Source of the DNA: Paracoccaceae bacterium
GTDB taxonomy: Bacteria > Pseudomonadota > Alphaproteobacteria > Rhodobacterales > Rhodobacteraceae
Direction: 5' to 3'
Length of the DNA stretch: 35,631 nt
Assembly (NCBI GenBank): GCA_011620265.1
Contig: WOZM01000274.1
Span: 2,149-37,779 of the forward strand
In this document: piece after piece, positions 26,426 through 35,213 of the stretch
How positions within the stretch are numbered: position 1 is the stretch's first letter
Layout of the letters: every line of letters starts with the position of its first letter
Program-made: the position numbers and the translations under genes
The notes under the pieces: generated by a model
Database searches by the model: none
What the model saw: the letters and a program-made list of their open reading frames with translations, nothing else
What the model was told of the DNA's origin: nothing

Positions 26426-26775
26426 GACATCGCGACCAGCGCCGCGATCTCGTCGGCAAGGGCCGCCCCGGCCTTGGCCTGCATGTCCCGGTAGAGCGCC
26501 AGAACCCGCCGCCCGGTCTCGGTCAACTCCGCCCCGCCATGCGCCGCGCCGCCGCGGCTGGCGCTGACCAGCGGATCCCGGAACATCGCGTTCAGCCCCT
26601 CGACGAGGCCCCAGGCACGCTTGTAGCTCATCCCCATCCGGCGGCCGGCGGCCGAGATCGAGCCGGTCTCGGCGATACCTTCGAGAAGGTCGGCCTTGCC
26701 CGGGCCGAGCCAGTCGCCACCATGGACGACAAGGCGGAGCTTCAGGCCGGGTGCGTTCCTTGGCGTTTTCGTCAT
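26404..26775 (-). CDS. modE: ModE-family winged-helix regulator without molybdate-binding domain
   Basis: This 123-residue protein has the N-terminal winged helix-turn-helix of ModE: GIAETGSISAAGRRMGMSYKRAWGLVEGL around residues 40-68, then the wing region GGAELTETGRRVLALYR. A full ModE continues with two Mop-type molybdate-binding domains, but this gene stops at about the end of the DNA-binding and dimer part. It must therefore either be constitutive, or sense molybdate through another protein, or not sense it at all. It lies 58 bases upstream of modA in the same direction, and a ModE box overlaps its stop codon. ATG 26775 gives a family-like N-terminus; an upstream ATG at 26793 adds six residues. 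Short ModE-type proteins of this kind are known in other bacteria. Confidence 0.85.
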   Translation of the reverse strand: MTKTPRNAPGLKLRLVVHGGDWLGPGKADLLEGIAETGSISAAGRRMGMSYKRAWGLVEGLNAMFRDPLVSASRGGAAHGGAELTETGRRVLALYRDMQAKAGAALADEIAALVAMSVIPARK

Positions 26776-26847
26776 GCTGCTTTCGAATCCCACCGGATCG
26801 CGTCATGCTACGGGGGCAGGGGCGGCAGGGAAAGGCGGAGGCGGCAG

Positions 26848-27315
26848 ATGCGCAAGGCCACGATCGCGGTCACGCAGTTCGCCTGCTCCCGGGATCTGCC
26901 GGACAATCTCGACCGGGCGGAGGCGATGGTGCGGCGGGCGGCCGGCGAGGGCGCCGAGATGCTGCTCTACCCGACCGCCATCGGTTCGGAGCCGCCGGCG
27001 CCGGGCTACGACAGCCAGCCGCATTGGGAAATGGCGATGCGCGGCCACGCGGCCGCGAACATCCTGCCCGTCGCCGCCTCCAACCGCATCGGCCGCGAGG
27101 TGCAGGAGGGGCGCGAGGTCACCTTCTACGGCGCGTCCTTCATCGCCGACCAGACCGGGCAGCTCGCCGCCACGGCGGGCCGCGACGCGGAGGCGGTGGC
27201 GCTGGCCAGCTTCGACCTCGACGGGATCCGCGACCTGCGCCGGAGCTGGGGTGTGTTCCGTGACCGTCGCCCGGATCTTTATGCGCCCCTTCAAGGCTTT
27301 GGCGGGCAAGGCTGA
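26848..27315 (+). pseudogene. aguB: N-carbamoylputrescine amidase remnant with in-frame deletion of the catalytic core
   Basis: The 155-residue frame starts and ends like AguB of the nitrilase superfamily. The N-terminus has TIAVTQFACSRDLPDNLDRA and the C-terminus has YPTAIGSEP, AASNRIGRE, FYGASFIAD and SWGVFRDRRPDLYAPL. A normal AguB is close to 290 residues. The first part (to about residue 40, GAEMLL) passes straight into YPTAIGSEP, so roughly 135 residues are missing between them. These would hold all three catalytic residues: Glu of the QELFE motif, Lys, and Cys of the GICWDQW motif. The reading frame is kept, so it is a non-functional remnant rather than a frameshift. The normal role is hydrolysis of N-carbamoylputrescine to putrescine in agmatine breakdown, fitting the polyamine neighbours. 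Confidence 0.85.
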
Positions 27316-27321
27316 CGCGGT

Positions 27322-28731
27322 TCAGAGGGTGGGCGGGCGCCGGTTCGGCCAGTCGGTCGCCCGGTGATAGGCATGGCCCATCGCGAGGATGGCCGCGTCC
27401 GCCCCGGTCGGACCGAAAAGCTGCATCCCCATCGGCAGGCCGCTCGCCCCGAACCCGGCCGGCAATGCGAGGCAGGGCAGCCCGATCAGGCTGACCGGCA
27501 CCACGATCTCCATCCAGCGGTGGTAGGTGTCCATCGGGCGGCCGTTGATCTCCCGCGGCCAGCGCCAGCCGGCCGGGAACGGCCAGACCTGCGCGGCCGG
27601 CAGCGCCAGCGCGTCGAACCGTTCGAAAAGCCGCGCCGCCCCGGCATACCAGCGCGAACGGATGACGCTCGCCGCATGGAGATCGGCGGCCGCAAGCCCG
27701 AGCCCCTGCTCGATCTCCCACAGGGTTTCGGGTTTCGTCAGGGCGCGCCGCGCCGGGTCCGACGCCAGCTCCGCCTTCGCCCCGGCATTCAGCATCGCCC
27801 GGAGCGTGGTCCACGAGCGCCACATCTCCTCGGCCGGGAAGGGCGGGGCGAGCGGCTCGACCACCGCGCCCTCCGCCTCGAAGACCGCAAGGGCGGCCTC
27901 GCAGAGACCGGCGATGCCCGGCTCCAGCGGATAGGCACCGCCCCAGTCGGCGAGCCAGCCGATCCGCCTGCCCGCGAGCGGCCGGTCGAGACCGGCGGCG
28001 AAATCCTCGGCGGGCCGGCCGAACGGGGTTTCGGGATTGGGACCGGCCAGGACGGTCAGCAGCCGGGCGACGTCCTCGGGACTGCGCCCCATCGGCCCTT
28101 CGGTGGACAGGGTCGCAAGGAACGTGTCGCCATCCGCATCCTGCGGCACGAGGCCCCAGCTCGGGCGGAAGCCGTAGACATTGCAGAAGGCGGCGGGATT
28201 GCGCAGCGACCCCATCATGTCCGACCCGTCGGCGACCGGCACCAGCCGCGCCGCCAGCGCCGCCGCCGCGCCGCCCGACGACCCGCCCGCACTCCGCGTC
28301 CGGTCATAGGGATTGAGCGTGGTGCCGTGCACCGGATTGAAGCTGTGCGAGCCATGCCCCCATTCCGGCGTATTGGTCTTGCCGATGAGGATGGCACCCG
28401 CCGCCTTCAGCCGGCGTGCGACGAGATCGTCGGCCTCCGGCACGAACTCGGCATGAAGCGGCGAGCCATAGGTCGTCCGGAGCCCCGCCGTCGCGACGAG
28501 GTCCTTCACCGCGACCGGCATCCCGTGAAGCCAACCCCGCCGGGGTGCGCGATCCGCCGCCGCGGCCTCTTCCAGAAGGTCCGCCCTCGGCCTCGGCGAG
28601 ACGATGGCGTTGATCTTCGGATTGACCGCCTCGATCCGGTCGAGAAAGGCCGCCATCACGGCGCGCGCCGAAACCGCCCCGCCCGCGATCCGCGCCGACA
28701 ACTCGGTCGCGCCCAGAGCGGTCAGGTCCAC
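27322..28731 (-). CDS. Amidase-signature family hydrolase 1, last gene of the second polyamine-type operon
   Basis: This 469-residue cytoplasmic hydrolase has the complete amidase-signature triad: K76 in PVAVKDL, cis-serine S151 in AGGSSGG, and nucleophile S175 in MMGSLRNPA, with the standard 24-residue gap between the serines. It should cleave a carboxamide; substrate unknown. The start codon is GTG 28731, preceded by AAGGGG 6 bases upstream from the dispersed repeat. It lies 88 bases after the second binding-protein gene on the minus strand and converges on the aguB remnant. Operon position suggests it acts on an imported amide or acylated polyamine. The sequence GSDMMGS differs from the usual GSDTGGS near the nucleophile. 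Confidence 0.9.
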   Translation of the reverse strand: MDLTALGATELSARIAGGAVSARAVMAAFLDRIEAVNPKINAIVSPRPRADLLEEAAAADRAPRRGWLHGMPVAVKDLVATAGLRTTYGSPLHAEFVPEADDLVARRLKAAGAILIGKTNTPEWGHGSHSFNPVHGTTLNPYDRTRSAGGSSGGAAAALAARLVPVADGSDMMGSLRNPAAFCNVYGFRPSWGLVPQDADGDTFLATLSTEGPMGRSPEDVARLLTVLAGPNPETPFGRPAEDFAAGLDRPLAGRRIGWLADWGGAYPLEPGIAGLCEAALAVFEAEGAVVEPLAPPFPAEEMWRSWTTLRAMLNAGAKAELASDPARRALTKPETLWEIEQGLGLAAADLHAASVIRSRWYAGAARLFERFDALALPAAQVWPFPAGWRWPREINGRPMDTYHRWMEIVVPVSLIGLPCLALPAGFGASGLPMGMQLFGPTGADAAILAMGHAYHRATDWPNRRPPTL

Positions 28732-28737
28732 CGCTTT

Positions 28738-28791
28738 CCCCTTCTTCGTTGCCCAAATACCCTGGGGGGTCCGGGGGGCAACGCCCCCCGG
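28738..28791 (-). repeat. Dispersed repeat, copy D (long variant), upstream of amidase 1
   Basis: Read on the minus strand it has the hairpin CCGGGGGGC-GTT-GCCCCCCGG, then CGGACCCCCC, GGGTATTTG, and ends with GAAGAAGGGG. The hairpin has perfect 9-base arms at 28771-28779 and 28783-28791. The final AAGGGG (28738-28743) lies 6 bases before the GTG of amidase 1. It combines the left arm type of copy C with the ribosome-binding tail of copies A and B. Confidence 0.8.
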
Positions 28792-28796
28792 CGGAT

Positions 28797-28814
28797 CGGG
28801 CGCGCAAGCGCCCG
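28797..28814 (-). terminator. Hairpin after the second binding-protein gene
   Basis: CGGGCGC (28797-28803) pairs with GCGCCCG (28808-28814) around a 4-base loop, directly after the binding-protein stop at 28820 on the minus strand. There is no T-run, so it may only slow transcription or shield the mRNA end. The repeat hairpin at 28771-28791 follows it. Confidence 0.45.
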
Positions 28815-28819
28815 AAACC

Positions 28820-29845
28820 TCACTTCTGCAACTCGGTCCAGATCGCCGTGTAGTAGCCCTGCGCCGTCGGCGAGCAGGTCGGCAGGAACTTGCCGGCGGC
28901 CTTGAACTCCTCTGGAATGATGATCTCCGGCGCGGTCTTCATGTCCTCCGGCATGAAGGCGTCCGACCCGCTGATGCCGTTCGCATAGCGCGCGAAAGAC
29001 GAGATCAGCGCGGCATTTTCAGGCACCATGATGAAGTCGAGGAACTTGTACGCTTCCTCGACGTTCTGGGCGTCCGACAGGAGCATCACCTGATCCATCC
29101 AGAGCGGAAATCCTTCCTTGGGATAACCGTAGACGATATCCGGGTTTGCCAGACGCGCGCGGAAGATCGCGCCGTTCCAGTAGACCGATGCCATCACATC
29201 GTTGGCAGCCATCTTTTCGGTCATGCCGTAGTCCATCGACAGCCATTTCGGTTTGGCTTCGAGCAGCGCATCGCGCACCTTCTTCAGGACCTCGGTATCC
29301 TCGGTGCAAGGCTCGCCGCCTTCGTACATGATCGCCAGCGACAGGACGTCGTTCATCTCGGGCGTCACGTTCACCTTGCCCACCAGTTCCTCCGGCGGAT
29401 CCATGAAGATGGCCGAGGTGTTGATGTCGCCCGAATAGGCGGTCTTGTTCACCGCGACGCCGGTCGACCCCCACTGCCACGGCACCGAGAACTTCCGGCC
29501 CGGATCGTAAGAGACGTCCATCCATTCGGGCGCGATGTTGCCGTGATTGGACAGCTTTGACAGGTCCAGTTCCTGCGCGAGGCCCTTTTCGACATAGATC
29601 TGGACGTAGTTTGCCGACGGCACGACGAGGTCGAAGCCGTGACCGCCCGCCTCGATCTTCGCAAGCGCTGTGTCGTTGGAATCGTAGTCAGTGATCGTGA
29701 CCTTGATGCCGGTTTCCGCCTCGAATTTCGAGATCAGTTCGGGATTTGTGTAGTCGCCCCAGTTGAAGAGCTGCAATGTGCCCTCGGCGTGGGCGAGCGA
29801 TGTCGACACCATCATCATGGCCACGGCTGAAAGGTACTTTCTCAT
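28820..29845 (-). CDS. Polyamine-type ABC transporter substrate-binding protein (PotD/PotF-like), system 2
   Basis: This 341-residue periplasmic protein starts with a signal peptide (MRKYLSAVAMMMVSTSLAHA, cleaved before EGT). The mature start LQLFNWGDYTNPELISKFEAETGIKV is nearly the textbook PotD/PotF N-terminus. Other family segments are GHGFDLVVPSANYVQIYVEKG and FSVPWQWGSTGVAVNK. Two cysteines (PCT, TCS) may form a disulfide. It is the fourth gene of its operon, after ATPase and two permeases, and ahead of an amidase. Ribosome binding site AGGGAG is 6 bases before ATG. Ligand probably spermidine, putrescine or a related compound. Confidence 0.93.
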   Translation of the reverse strand: MRKYLSAVAMMMVSTSLAHAEGTLQLFNWGDYTNPELISKFEAETGIKVTITDYDSNDTALAKIEAGGHGFDLVVPSANYVQIYVEKGLAQELDLSKLSNHGNIAPEWMDVSYDPGRKFSVPWQWGSTGVAVNKTAYSGDINTSAIFMDPPEELVGKVNVTPEMNDVLSLAIMYEGGEPCTEDTEVLKKVRDALLEAKPKWLSMDYGMTEKMAANDVMASVYWNGAIFRARLANPDIVYGYPKEGFPLWMDQVMLLSDAQNVEEAYKFLDFIMVPENAALISSFARYANGISGSDAFMPEDMKTAPEIIIPEEFKAAGKFLPTCSPTAQGYYTAIWTELQK

Positions 29846-29865
29846 TTTTTACTCCCTGTTGGTTG

Positions 29866-30669
29866 TCAGTCTTTTTTGCGCGTCAGAAAGAAGAACGCCG
29901 TCAGGAGGACGACGGTCAGGACGAGCAGCACCGTCGAGATGGCATTCACCTCGCTGGTGACCTGGCGCCGGATCTGTCCAAGCATGTAGGTTGGAAGCGT
30001 ATCCTGCCCCGCGGATTTAACAAACACCGTTATAACAACATCGTCGAGCGATGTGACAAAGGCCAGCATCAGACCCGCGATCATCCCCGGTGCCAGAAGC
30101 GGCAGAGTCACGCGGCGGAACGTCTGCCACGGCGAGGCATAGAGGTCGGCCGCCGCTGTTTCGAGTGTCAGGTCCATCCCTTCAAGCCGCGCGCGGATCG
30201 GCAGATAGGCAAAGGGTATGCAGAACGCCGAATGCGCCGCTATCAGGTAGCCGAGCCCTTGATAGCCCGTCGCCACCTTGATCGACGCAAAGAAGATCAG
30301 GAGCGCCACCGCCGTCACGATTTCGGGCACCATGAGGGGCTGGTTGATCATGACATAGATGAATGTCTGGCCCTTGAACGCCTTGCGCCGCGTCGTTCCG
30401 AGCGCGGCCATCGTCGCCGCGACCGTTGCCACCACCGAGGCGCAGCTTGCGATGACAAGCGAGCGGACGGTGACCTCCTTCACCTGCTGGTTCGCCCAGG
30501 CGCGCGCGTACCAGTCGAGGGTGAAGCCTTCCCAGACGGCAACCGATTTGCCCGAGTTGAACGAGTAGAGCACCAGCATGAGGATCGGCAGGTACAGGGC
30601 GGCGAAAACCAGCAGCGCCATCGTGCTGAAACCGGGAAGCCGCGAGACCGAGAACGCTTTGTTAGCCAT
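29866..30669 (-). CDS. Polyamine-type ABC transporter permease (PotC/PotI-like), system 2
   Basis: This 267-residue permease has the PotC/PotI features: LPGFSTMALLVFAALYLPILMLVLYSF at the start, WYARAWANQQVKEVTVRSLVIA, and the coupling motif ETAAADLYASPWQTFRRVTLPLLAPG. ATG 30669 is chosen because it gives the MANKAFSVSRLPG start; it overlaps the partner permease by 8 bases. The alternative upstream in-frame start at 30705 would add 12 basic residues and overlap the partner further. It ends 20 bases before the binding-protein gene. Confidence 0.93.
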   Translation of the reverse strand: MANKAFSVSRLPGFSTMALLVFAALYLPILMLVLYSFNSGKSVAVWEGFTLDWYARAWANQQVKEVTVRSLVIASCASVVATVAATMAALGTTRRKAFKGQTFIYVMINQPLMVPEIVTAVALLIFFASIKVATGYQGLGYLIAAHSAFCIPFAYLPIRARLEGMDLTLETAAADLYASPWQTFRRVTLPLLAPGMIAGLMLAFVTSLDDVVITVFVKSAGQDTLPTYMLGQIRRQVTSEVNAISTVLLVLTVVLLTAFFFLTRKKD

Positions 30670-31570
30670 CGGTCTTCTCCGGTGCCGTGACGCGCACATA
30701 GACAAGAAGCGTCAGGGCCACGATGACAAGCAGCAGGACCGACAGCGACGCGCCGAGTGGCCAGTTCCGACCCTGACCGAATTGCAGGTCGATGAAATTG
30801 CCGATCATCATCTGTCGTCCGCCCCCGAGAATGCGCGGCGTGACATAGGCGCCGAGCGACGGGATGAAGACGAGGATCGAGCCTGCGACGATGCCGGGCC
30901 TGACGATGGGCAGGATGATCCTGCGAAGGACCTGCCAGCGGCTCGCATAAAGGTCGTATCCCGCCTCGAGGAGCCTCAGGTCGAAGCGATCGATCGCGGC
31001 AAAGAGCGGAAGCACCATCAGCGGCAGGTAGACATAGGTCATCCCGATGAAGACGGCCGTGTCCGTATAGATGATGTTGATCGGCGTCTCGATGAGTCCG
31101 GCCTTTATCAGAACGGTGTTCAGCAATCCTTCATTGCGGATGATCTGGTTGATCGCGAAGGTCCGGATCAGCAGGTTCGTCCAGAACGGGATCGTGATCA
31201 GGAACAGCCAGAGCGCTCGGGACGCCGGCGGCCGCATCGCGATGAACCACGCCGTCGGGAACCCGACGATGAAGGTGAAGATGGTCGTCAGGATGGACAG
31301 CTTCACCGACCGCCAGAAGATCGTCAGATGCGCGTCCGCAAGCTTCAGCGTGTTGTCGAAGATATCCCGCGTGAACAGAATCCCCCGCCATGCATCGGTT
31401 GAGAACTGCCATTCGACGTTGCCGTATTTTCCGGGCGTCAGGAAGGAATAGACGAACATGATCATGAGGGGGCCTGTCGCGGCCAGCGTCAGGATGACGA
31501 GCGCAGGCGTGGACAGCAGCCAGGCATTGCGGGCTGCCCGCGTGTTCTGCCGGTTCTCGCTGGTGCTCAC
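30662..31570 (-). CDS. Polyamine-type ABC transporter permease (PotB/PotH-like), system 2
   Basis: This 302-residue permease starts at GTG 31570, 2 bases after the ATPase stop. The first helix WLLSTPALVILTLAATGPLMIMFVYSF and the LLEAGYDLYASRWQVLRRIILPIVRPG coupling motif are typical of PotB/PotH. It overlaps the next permease by 8 bases and probably pairs with it to form the channel. Confidence 0.93.
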   Translation of the reverse strand: MSTSENRQNTRAARNAWLLSTPALVILTLAATGPLMIMFVYSFLTPGKYGNVEWQFSTDAWRGILFTRDIFDNTLKLADAHLTIFWRSVKLSILTTIFTFIVGFPTAWFIAMRPPASRALWLFLITIPFWTNLLIRTFAINQIIRNEGLLNTVLIKAGLIETPINIIYTDTAVFIGMTYVYLPLMVLPLFAAIDRFDLRLLEAGYDLYASRWQVLRRIILPIVRPGIVAGSILVFIPSLGAYVTPRILGGGRQMMIGNFIDLQFGQGRNWPLGASLSVLLLVIVALTLLVYVRVTAPEKTDG

Positions 31571-31572
31571 TC

Positions 31573-32640
31573 TCAGTCCTCCAGAACCTGGACCGCGCCC
31601 GGCGCGAAGCTGATGCCGACGACGGCGCCCGGCTTCGGCTCGCCGGCCCCGTCGGGATCGGTCTGCTGGCGCGCGACAAGCTCGGTCCCGTCGAGCAGCT
31701 TCAGGTGCACATGGCTGTCGGTGCCGAAATAGACCGAATGGCTGACCGTGGCCGAAAGCGCGCCGGCCATGCCCTGCGGCACCAGCCTGAGATGCTCCGG
31801 CCGGACGGCGAGGGTGGCCGCGCCATCGGCACGGCTCTGGCCGATCTTCAGCTCGACCCCGCCCGCCAGATGGGCGGCCCCGCCACGGATCCGCGCCGGA
31901 ATGAAATTCGTCTCGCCGATGAAATCGGCGACGAAGCGGTTGGTCGGACGGGCGTAGATCTCGCGCGGGGAGCCGATCTGAAGAATGCGACCGCCCGACA
32001 TCACGCCGATCCGGTCGGACATGGTCAGCGCCTCTTCCTGGTCGTGGGTGACGAAGACGAAGGTGATGCCGGTCTCGAGCTGGAGCCGCTTCAGTTCGCC
32101 CTGCATCTCCTTGCGGAGCTTCAGGTCGAGCGCCGAGAGCGGCTCGTCGAGCAGGAGCACCTTCGGCTTCGGCGCAAGGGCCCGGGCCAGCGCCACGCGC
32201 TGCTGCTGGCCGCCCGAAAGCTGCGCCGTCTTGCGCCCCGCCATCGCCTCGAGCTTGACCAGCGCCAGCATCTCGGCCGTGCGCTGCTCGACCTCGGCCT
32301 TCGGACGGCCGAGCATCTCGAGGCCGAAACCGATATTCTCGGCGACGCTGAGATGCGGGAAGAGCGCGTAGCTCTGAAAGACCGTGTTCACCGGCCGCCT
32401 GTTCGGCGGCAGGTCGGTGATGTCCTGACCGTCCAGAAGGATCGTGCCCGAGGTCGGGCTGTCGAAACCGGCGATCAGCCGCAGGAGCGTGGTCTTGCCG
32501 CAGCCCGACGGGCCGAGAAGCGTGAAGAATTCCCCCTGCCGGATCGCGACCGAGACCGTGTCGAGGGCGCGGACCGCCCCGGCACCCTGGCCGAACTCCT
32601 TGACCGCGTCGCGGGCTTCGACGGCATAGGTGTCTGTCAC
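31573..32640 (-). CDS. Polyamine-type ABC transporter ATP-binding protein (PotA/PotG-like), system 2
   Basis: This 355-residue ATPase starts at GTG 32640. Walker [13 protein letters not shown]-loop [10 protein letters not shown], signature [15 protein letters not shown], Walker [13 protein letters not shown] and switch [11 protein letters not shown] are all intact, and the C-terminal TOBE-type domain is complete ([10 protein letters not shown] end). It is the first gene of a minus-strand operon, ATPase-permease-permease-binding protein-amidase. A near-ideal AGGGAC lies 9 bases before the start. It belongs to the same PotA/PotG group as the system 1 ATPase but is a separate copy. Confidence 0.94.
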   Translation of the reverse strand: MTDTYAVEARDAVKEFGQGAGAVRALDTVSVAIRQGEFFTLLGPSGCGKTTLLRLIAGFDSPTSGTILLDGQDITDLPPNRRPVNTVFQSYALFPHLSVAENIGFGLEMLGRPKAEVEQRTAEMLALVKLEAMAGRKTAQLSGGQQQRVALARALAPKPKVLLLDEPLSALDLKLRKEMQGELKRLQLETGITFVFVTHDQEEALTMSDRIGVMSGGRILQIGSPREIYARPTNRFVADFIGETNFIPARIRGGAAHLAGGVELKIGQSRADGAATLAVRPEHLRLVPQGMAGALSATVSHSVYFGTDSHVHLKLLDGTELVARQQTDPDGAGEPKPGAVVGISFAPGAVQVLED

Positions 32641-32726
32641 TCTGCGGTCCCTCCCCAGGTGGGCGTCAGAATTTGATCATTTGGCGGTTTGAGCATCGCG
32701 CCTTTCCCGATGGTCGACGAAGGCGA

Positions 32727-32742
32727 CGTTTGTTGTCAAACG
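32727..32742. promoter_or_regulatory. Palindromic operator candidate with embedded -35 element
   Basis: CGTTTG-TTGT-CAAACG is a perfect 6-4-6 dyad 87-102 bases upstream of the ATPase GTG. On the minus strand it contains a consensus TTGACA -35 hexamer (32734-32739); the best -10 18 bases further is the weak GACCAT. A repressor bound here would cover the promoter. No matching regulator gene is adjacent. Confidence 0.5.
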
Positions 32743-32787
32743 ATTCCTCCGATCCCTGTTTCCCGGTCCGGCCTCAAGCTGCATTGA

Positions 32788-34251
32788 TCAAATCCCTTTC
32801 GGCCCCGCCCCGGCGCGCGCTGCCGGCGGCCGCCGCCCGGCCCAGGGGCGGGCGGTTTCCAGCTCGGCCGAGAGCGCGATCAGTTCCTCGTCGGCGCCGA
32901 AGCGCGCGGCAAGGTGAATGCCGATCGGCAGGCCCTCGGCGGTCCAGTAAAGCGGCAGCGACGCGGCCGGCTGGCCCGAGGCGTTGAAGGCGGCGCAGAA
33001 GGGGGAATAGTCGAAGACCATCCCCGCGCCCATCCGGTAGTCGACATAGTCCCTGCCGGCATGGGAAAACCGCCCGACCATCGCCGGCGGCTCGGCCAGC
33101 GTCGCGGTCAGGAGCATGTCCCATCCGTCGAAAAACCCAGCCATTTCGCGGCCATAGGCGTGGATCTTGCCAACCGACTCAAGGTAGTCGGCGCCCGAGA
33201 TCGTGGCGGCATAGTCGAGGGTGGAGCGGCTCACCTCCTCGACATCGTCGGGGCCAAGCGCGCGGCCCTTCGCGGCGAGCGCCTTGCGGATGCCGAGCGC
33301 CGTGCCGCAGCCGACGATCTTCGTCCAGGCGGCCATCATGCCCTTGGTGTCGGCGCCGGGCCGGGCGGGTTCGACCGCATGCCCGAGGCTTTCGAGAAGC
33401 GCCGCCGCGTCGCGCACCGCGTCGCGGCAGTCGGGGTGGATCGCCTCGCCGGTCAGCGTCGTCTCGCAGAGCGCGATCCGCAGCCGGCGCGGCGGTCGGG
33501 CGATCGCCGCCCGGTAGCCCTTGCCGAGGGGCGGCGCCCAGTAGGGCGCGCCGGGATCGGCACCTTCGCAGGCGTCGAGCAGCACCGCGCTGTCGCGGAC
33601 CGAGCGGGTGAGGAAGCCGTCGATCGCCATTCCCGCCCAGCCTTCGCCGGCATAGGGCCCGTCCGGCAGCCGCGCCCGCGTCGCCTTGAAGCCGTAGAGC
33701 CCGCAGCACGAGGCCGGGATCCGCACCGACCCGCCGCCATCCGACCCGTGCGCGGCCGGCACGATCCCCGCCGCCACGGCGGCCCCGGCGCCGCCCGACG
33801 ATCCGCCCGGCGTGCGGGCGAGGTCCCAGGGATTGCGCGTCGGCCCGCCATGGATCGCCGCCTCGGTCGCAGGGCCGACCCCGCCCTCGGGCGAGGTGGT
33901 GCGCCCGAAGGTCACGACGCCGGTCGCGCGGATGCGCTCGAAGATCGCGCTGTCGAGCCGGTAGCGCGTGTTCGCCAGCAGCCGCGAGCCGTTATGCGAG
34001 GGGAAGTCCACCGCCTCGCAGCCGAGGTCCTTCAAGAGGAAGGGCACGCCGCGAAGCGGCCCGTCGGGCAGGCCGGCCGCGATGGCGGCGCGGGCCTTCT
34101 CCTCCTGCATCAGCACCACGGCGTTGAGGGCGGGGTTGCGCGCCGCGACCCGGTCGAGCGCCGCGTCGAGCAACTCGCCCGCCGAAACGGCGCCATTCGC
34201 GACCGCCGCCGCCATCGCGGTCGCATCCCAGTCGTCGTATTCCGCGATCAT
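32788..34251 (-). CDS. Amidase-signature family hydrolase 2
   Basis: This 487-residue hydrolase has the amidase-signature triad K74 in FLLKDLG, S151 in PGGSSGG and S175 in GGGSVRIPA, again 24 residues apart. ATG 34251 is preceded by GGGGGCGG; in-frame ATG codons at 34272 and 34386 have weaker sites, and the latter would add 45 unrelated residues. The C-terminal part has [22 protein letters not shown], a family-conserved segment. It is on the same strand as the polyamine operon but 147 bases upstream of it, separated by the candidate operator and promoter, so it likely forms its own unit. The N-terminus diverges from clpP. Substrate unknown. Confidence 0.9.
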   Translation of the reverse strand: MIAEYDDWDATAMAAAVANGAVSAGELLDAALDRVAARNPALNAVVLMQEEKARAAIAAGLPDGPLRGVPFLLKDLGCEAVDFPSHNGSRLLANTRYRLDSAIFERIRATGVVTFGRTTSPEGGVGPATEAAIHGGPTRNPWDLARTPGGSSGGAGAAVAAGIVPAAHGSDGGGSVRIPASCCGLYGFKATRARLPDGPYAGEGWAGMAIDGFLTRSVRDSAVLLDACEGADPGAPYWAPPLGKGYRAAIARPPRRLRIALCETTLTGEAIHPDCRDAVRDAAALLESLGHAVEPARPGADTKGMMAAWTKIVGCGTALGIRKALAAKGRALGPDDVEEVSRSTLDYAATISGADYLESVGKIHAYGREMAGFFDGWDMLLTATLAEPPAMVGRFSHAGRDYVDYRMGAGMVFDYSPFCAAFNASGQPAASLPLYWTAEGLPIGIHLAARFGADEELIALSAELETARPWAGRRPPAARAGAGPKGI

Positions 34252-34446
34252 CTGCCGCCCCCAAGCCGCCATCCGAGGCCAGTTAGACACAGCAGGCCGG
34301 CTTCGGCAATCGCCTGGGCGCCGGAGAGGGGCGCACCCCCGCCGCGCGAAGGCAGAGCGGCCCTTGCAGCCCCCGGCGCGCGTCACTAAGACAAGGGTAA
34401 GGTTCTGTGCATAAGCATTTCACCCGGGAACAGCGACAGGCGGACG

Positions 34447-35079
34447 ATGATGAAAGACCCCTATGATCTCTACATGAACACCCTCGTGCCGATGGTCGTC
34501 GAGCAGACCTCGCGCGGGGAACGGGCCTATGACATCTATTCGCGCCTGCTGAAGGAGCGGATCATCTTCCTCTCCGGTCCGGTCCACGACGGCATGTCGA
34601 CTCTGATCTGCGCCCAGCTTCTCTTCCTCGAGGCGGAAAACCCGTCGAAAGAGATCGCGATGTACATCAACTCGCCCGGCGGCGTGGTGACGAGCGGCCT
34701 CTCGATCTACGACACGATGCAGTATATCCGGCCGAAGGTCTCGACCCTCGTCATCGGCCAGGCGGCCTCGATGGGCTCGCTTCTGCTGACGGCGGGCGAG
34801 AAGGGCATGCGCTTCAGCCTGCCGAACAGCCGGATCATGGTGCACCAGCCCTCGGGCGGCTATCAGGGCCAGGCGACGGACATCATGATCCACGCCCAGG
34901 AGACCCAGAAGCTCAAGGACCGGCTCAACGACATCTATCACAAGCACACCGGCCAGCCGGTGAAGAAGGTCGAGGCGGCGCTGGAGCGTGACAACTTCAT
35001 GTCGCCCGAGGATGCCAGGGACTGGGGTCTGATCGACGAGATTCTCGCCGCCCGTCCCGGCGAAGACGCGAAGAAGTGA
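34447..35079 (+). CDS. clpP: ATP-dependent Clp protease proteolytic subunit
   Basis: This 210-residue serine protease has the full catalytic triad: S108 in GQAASMGS, H133 in [10 protein letters not shown] and D182 in [15 protein letters not shown]. The 14-mer formed by ClpP works with ClpX or ClpA in cytosolic protein breakdown. Length matches the family, and clpX follows 134 bases downstream as in most bacteria. ATG 34447 and ATG 34450 are adjacent; either is possible. Upstream, 195 bases separate it from the divergent amidase 2 gene and hold no promoter that I can fix with confidence. Confidence 0.98.
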   Translation: MMKDPYDLYMNTLVPMVVEQTSRGERAYDIYSRLLKERIIFLSGPVHDGMSTLICAQLLFLEAENPSKEIAMYINSPGGVVTSGLSIYDTMQYIRPKVSTLVIGQAASMGSLLLTAGEKGMRFSLPNSRIMVHQPSGGYQGQATDIMIHAQETQKLKDRLNDIYHKHTGQPVKKVEAALERDNFMSPEDARDWGLIDEILAARPGEDAKK

Positions 35080-35105
35080 CCGGAACCGCCCGCACCCGTG
35101 ACGCG

Positions 35106-35152
35106 GGGCAGGGTATTTTGGCATTGTGATGAGATGGTGCCTGCCCTAATCT
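35106..35152 (+). promoter_or_regulatory. clpP-clpX intergenic dyad and weak promoter candidate
   Basis: GGGCAGG (35106-35112) can pair with CCTGCCC (35140-35146) across a 27-base loop. Inside it TTGTGA (35124-35129) is followed after 17 bases by TAATCT (35147-35152), a weak sigma-70-like promoter for clpX. Both are suggestions; clpP and clpX may also be co-transcribed. Confidence 0.3.
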
Positions 35153-35213
35153 CGTCAAAAAGGGCATTCACGAAGACGATGAACGAATTGCGAACAGGCC
35201 GCAGAGGGTGACG

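Noticed and set aside
32641-32787. A small gene in the gap between amidase 2 and the ATPase of polyamine system 2
   Set aside because: No open frame with a good ribosome binding site and family-like sequence; the gap is better explained by the palindrome and promoter.
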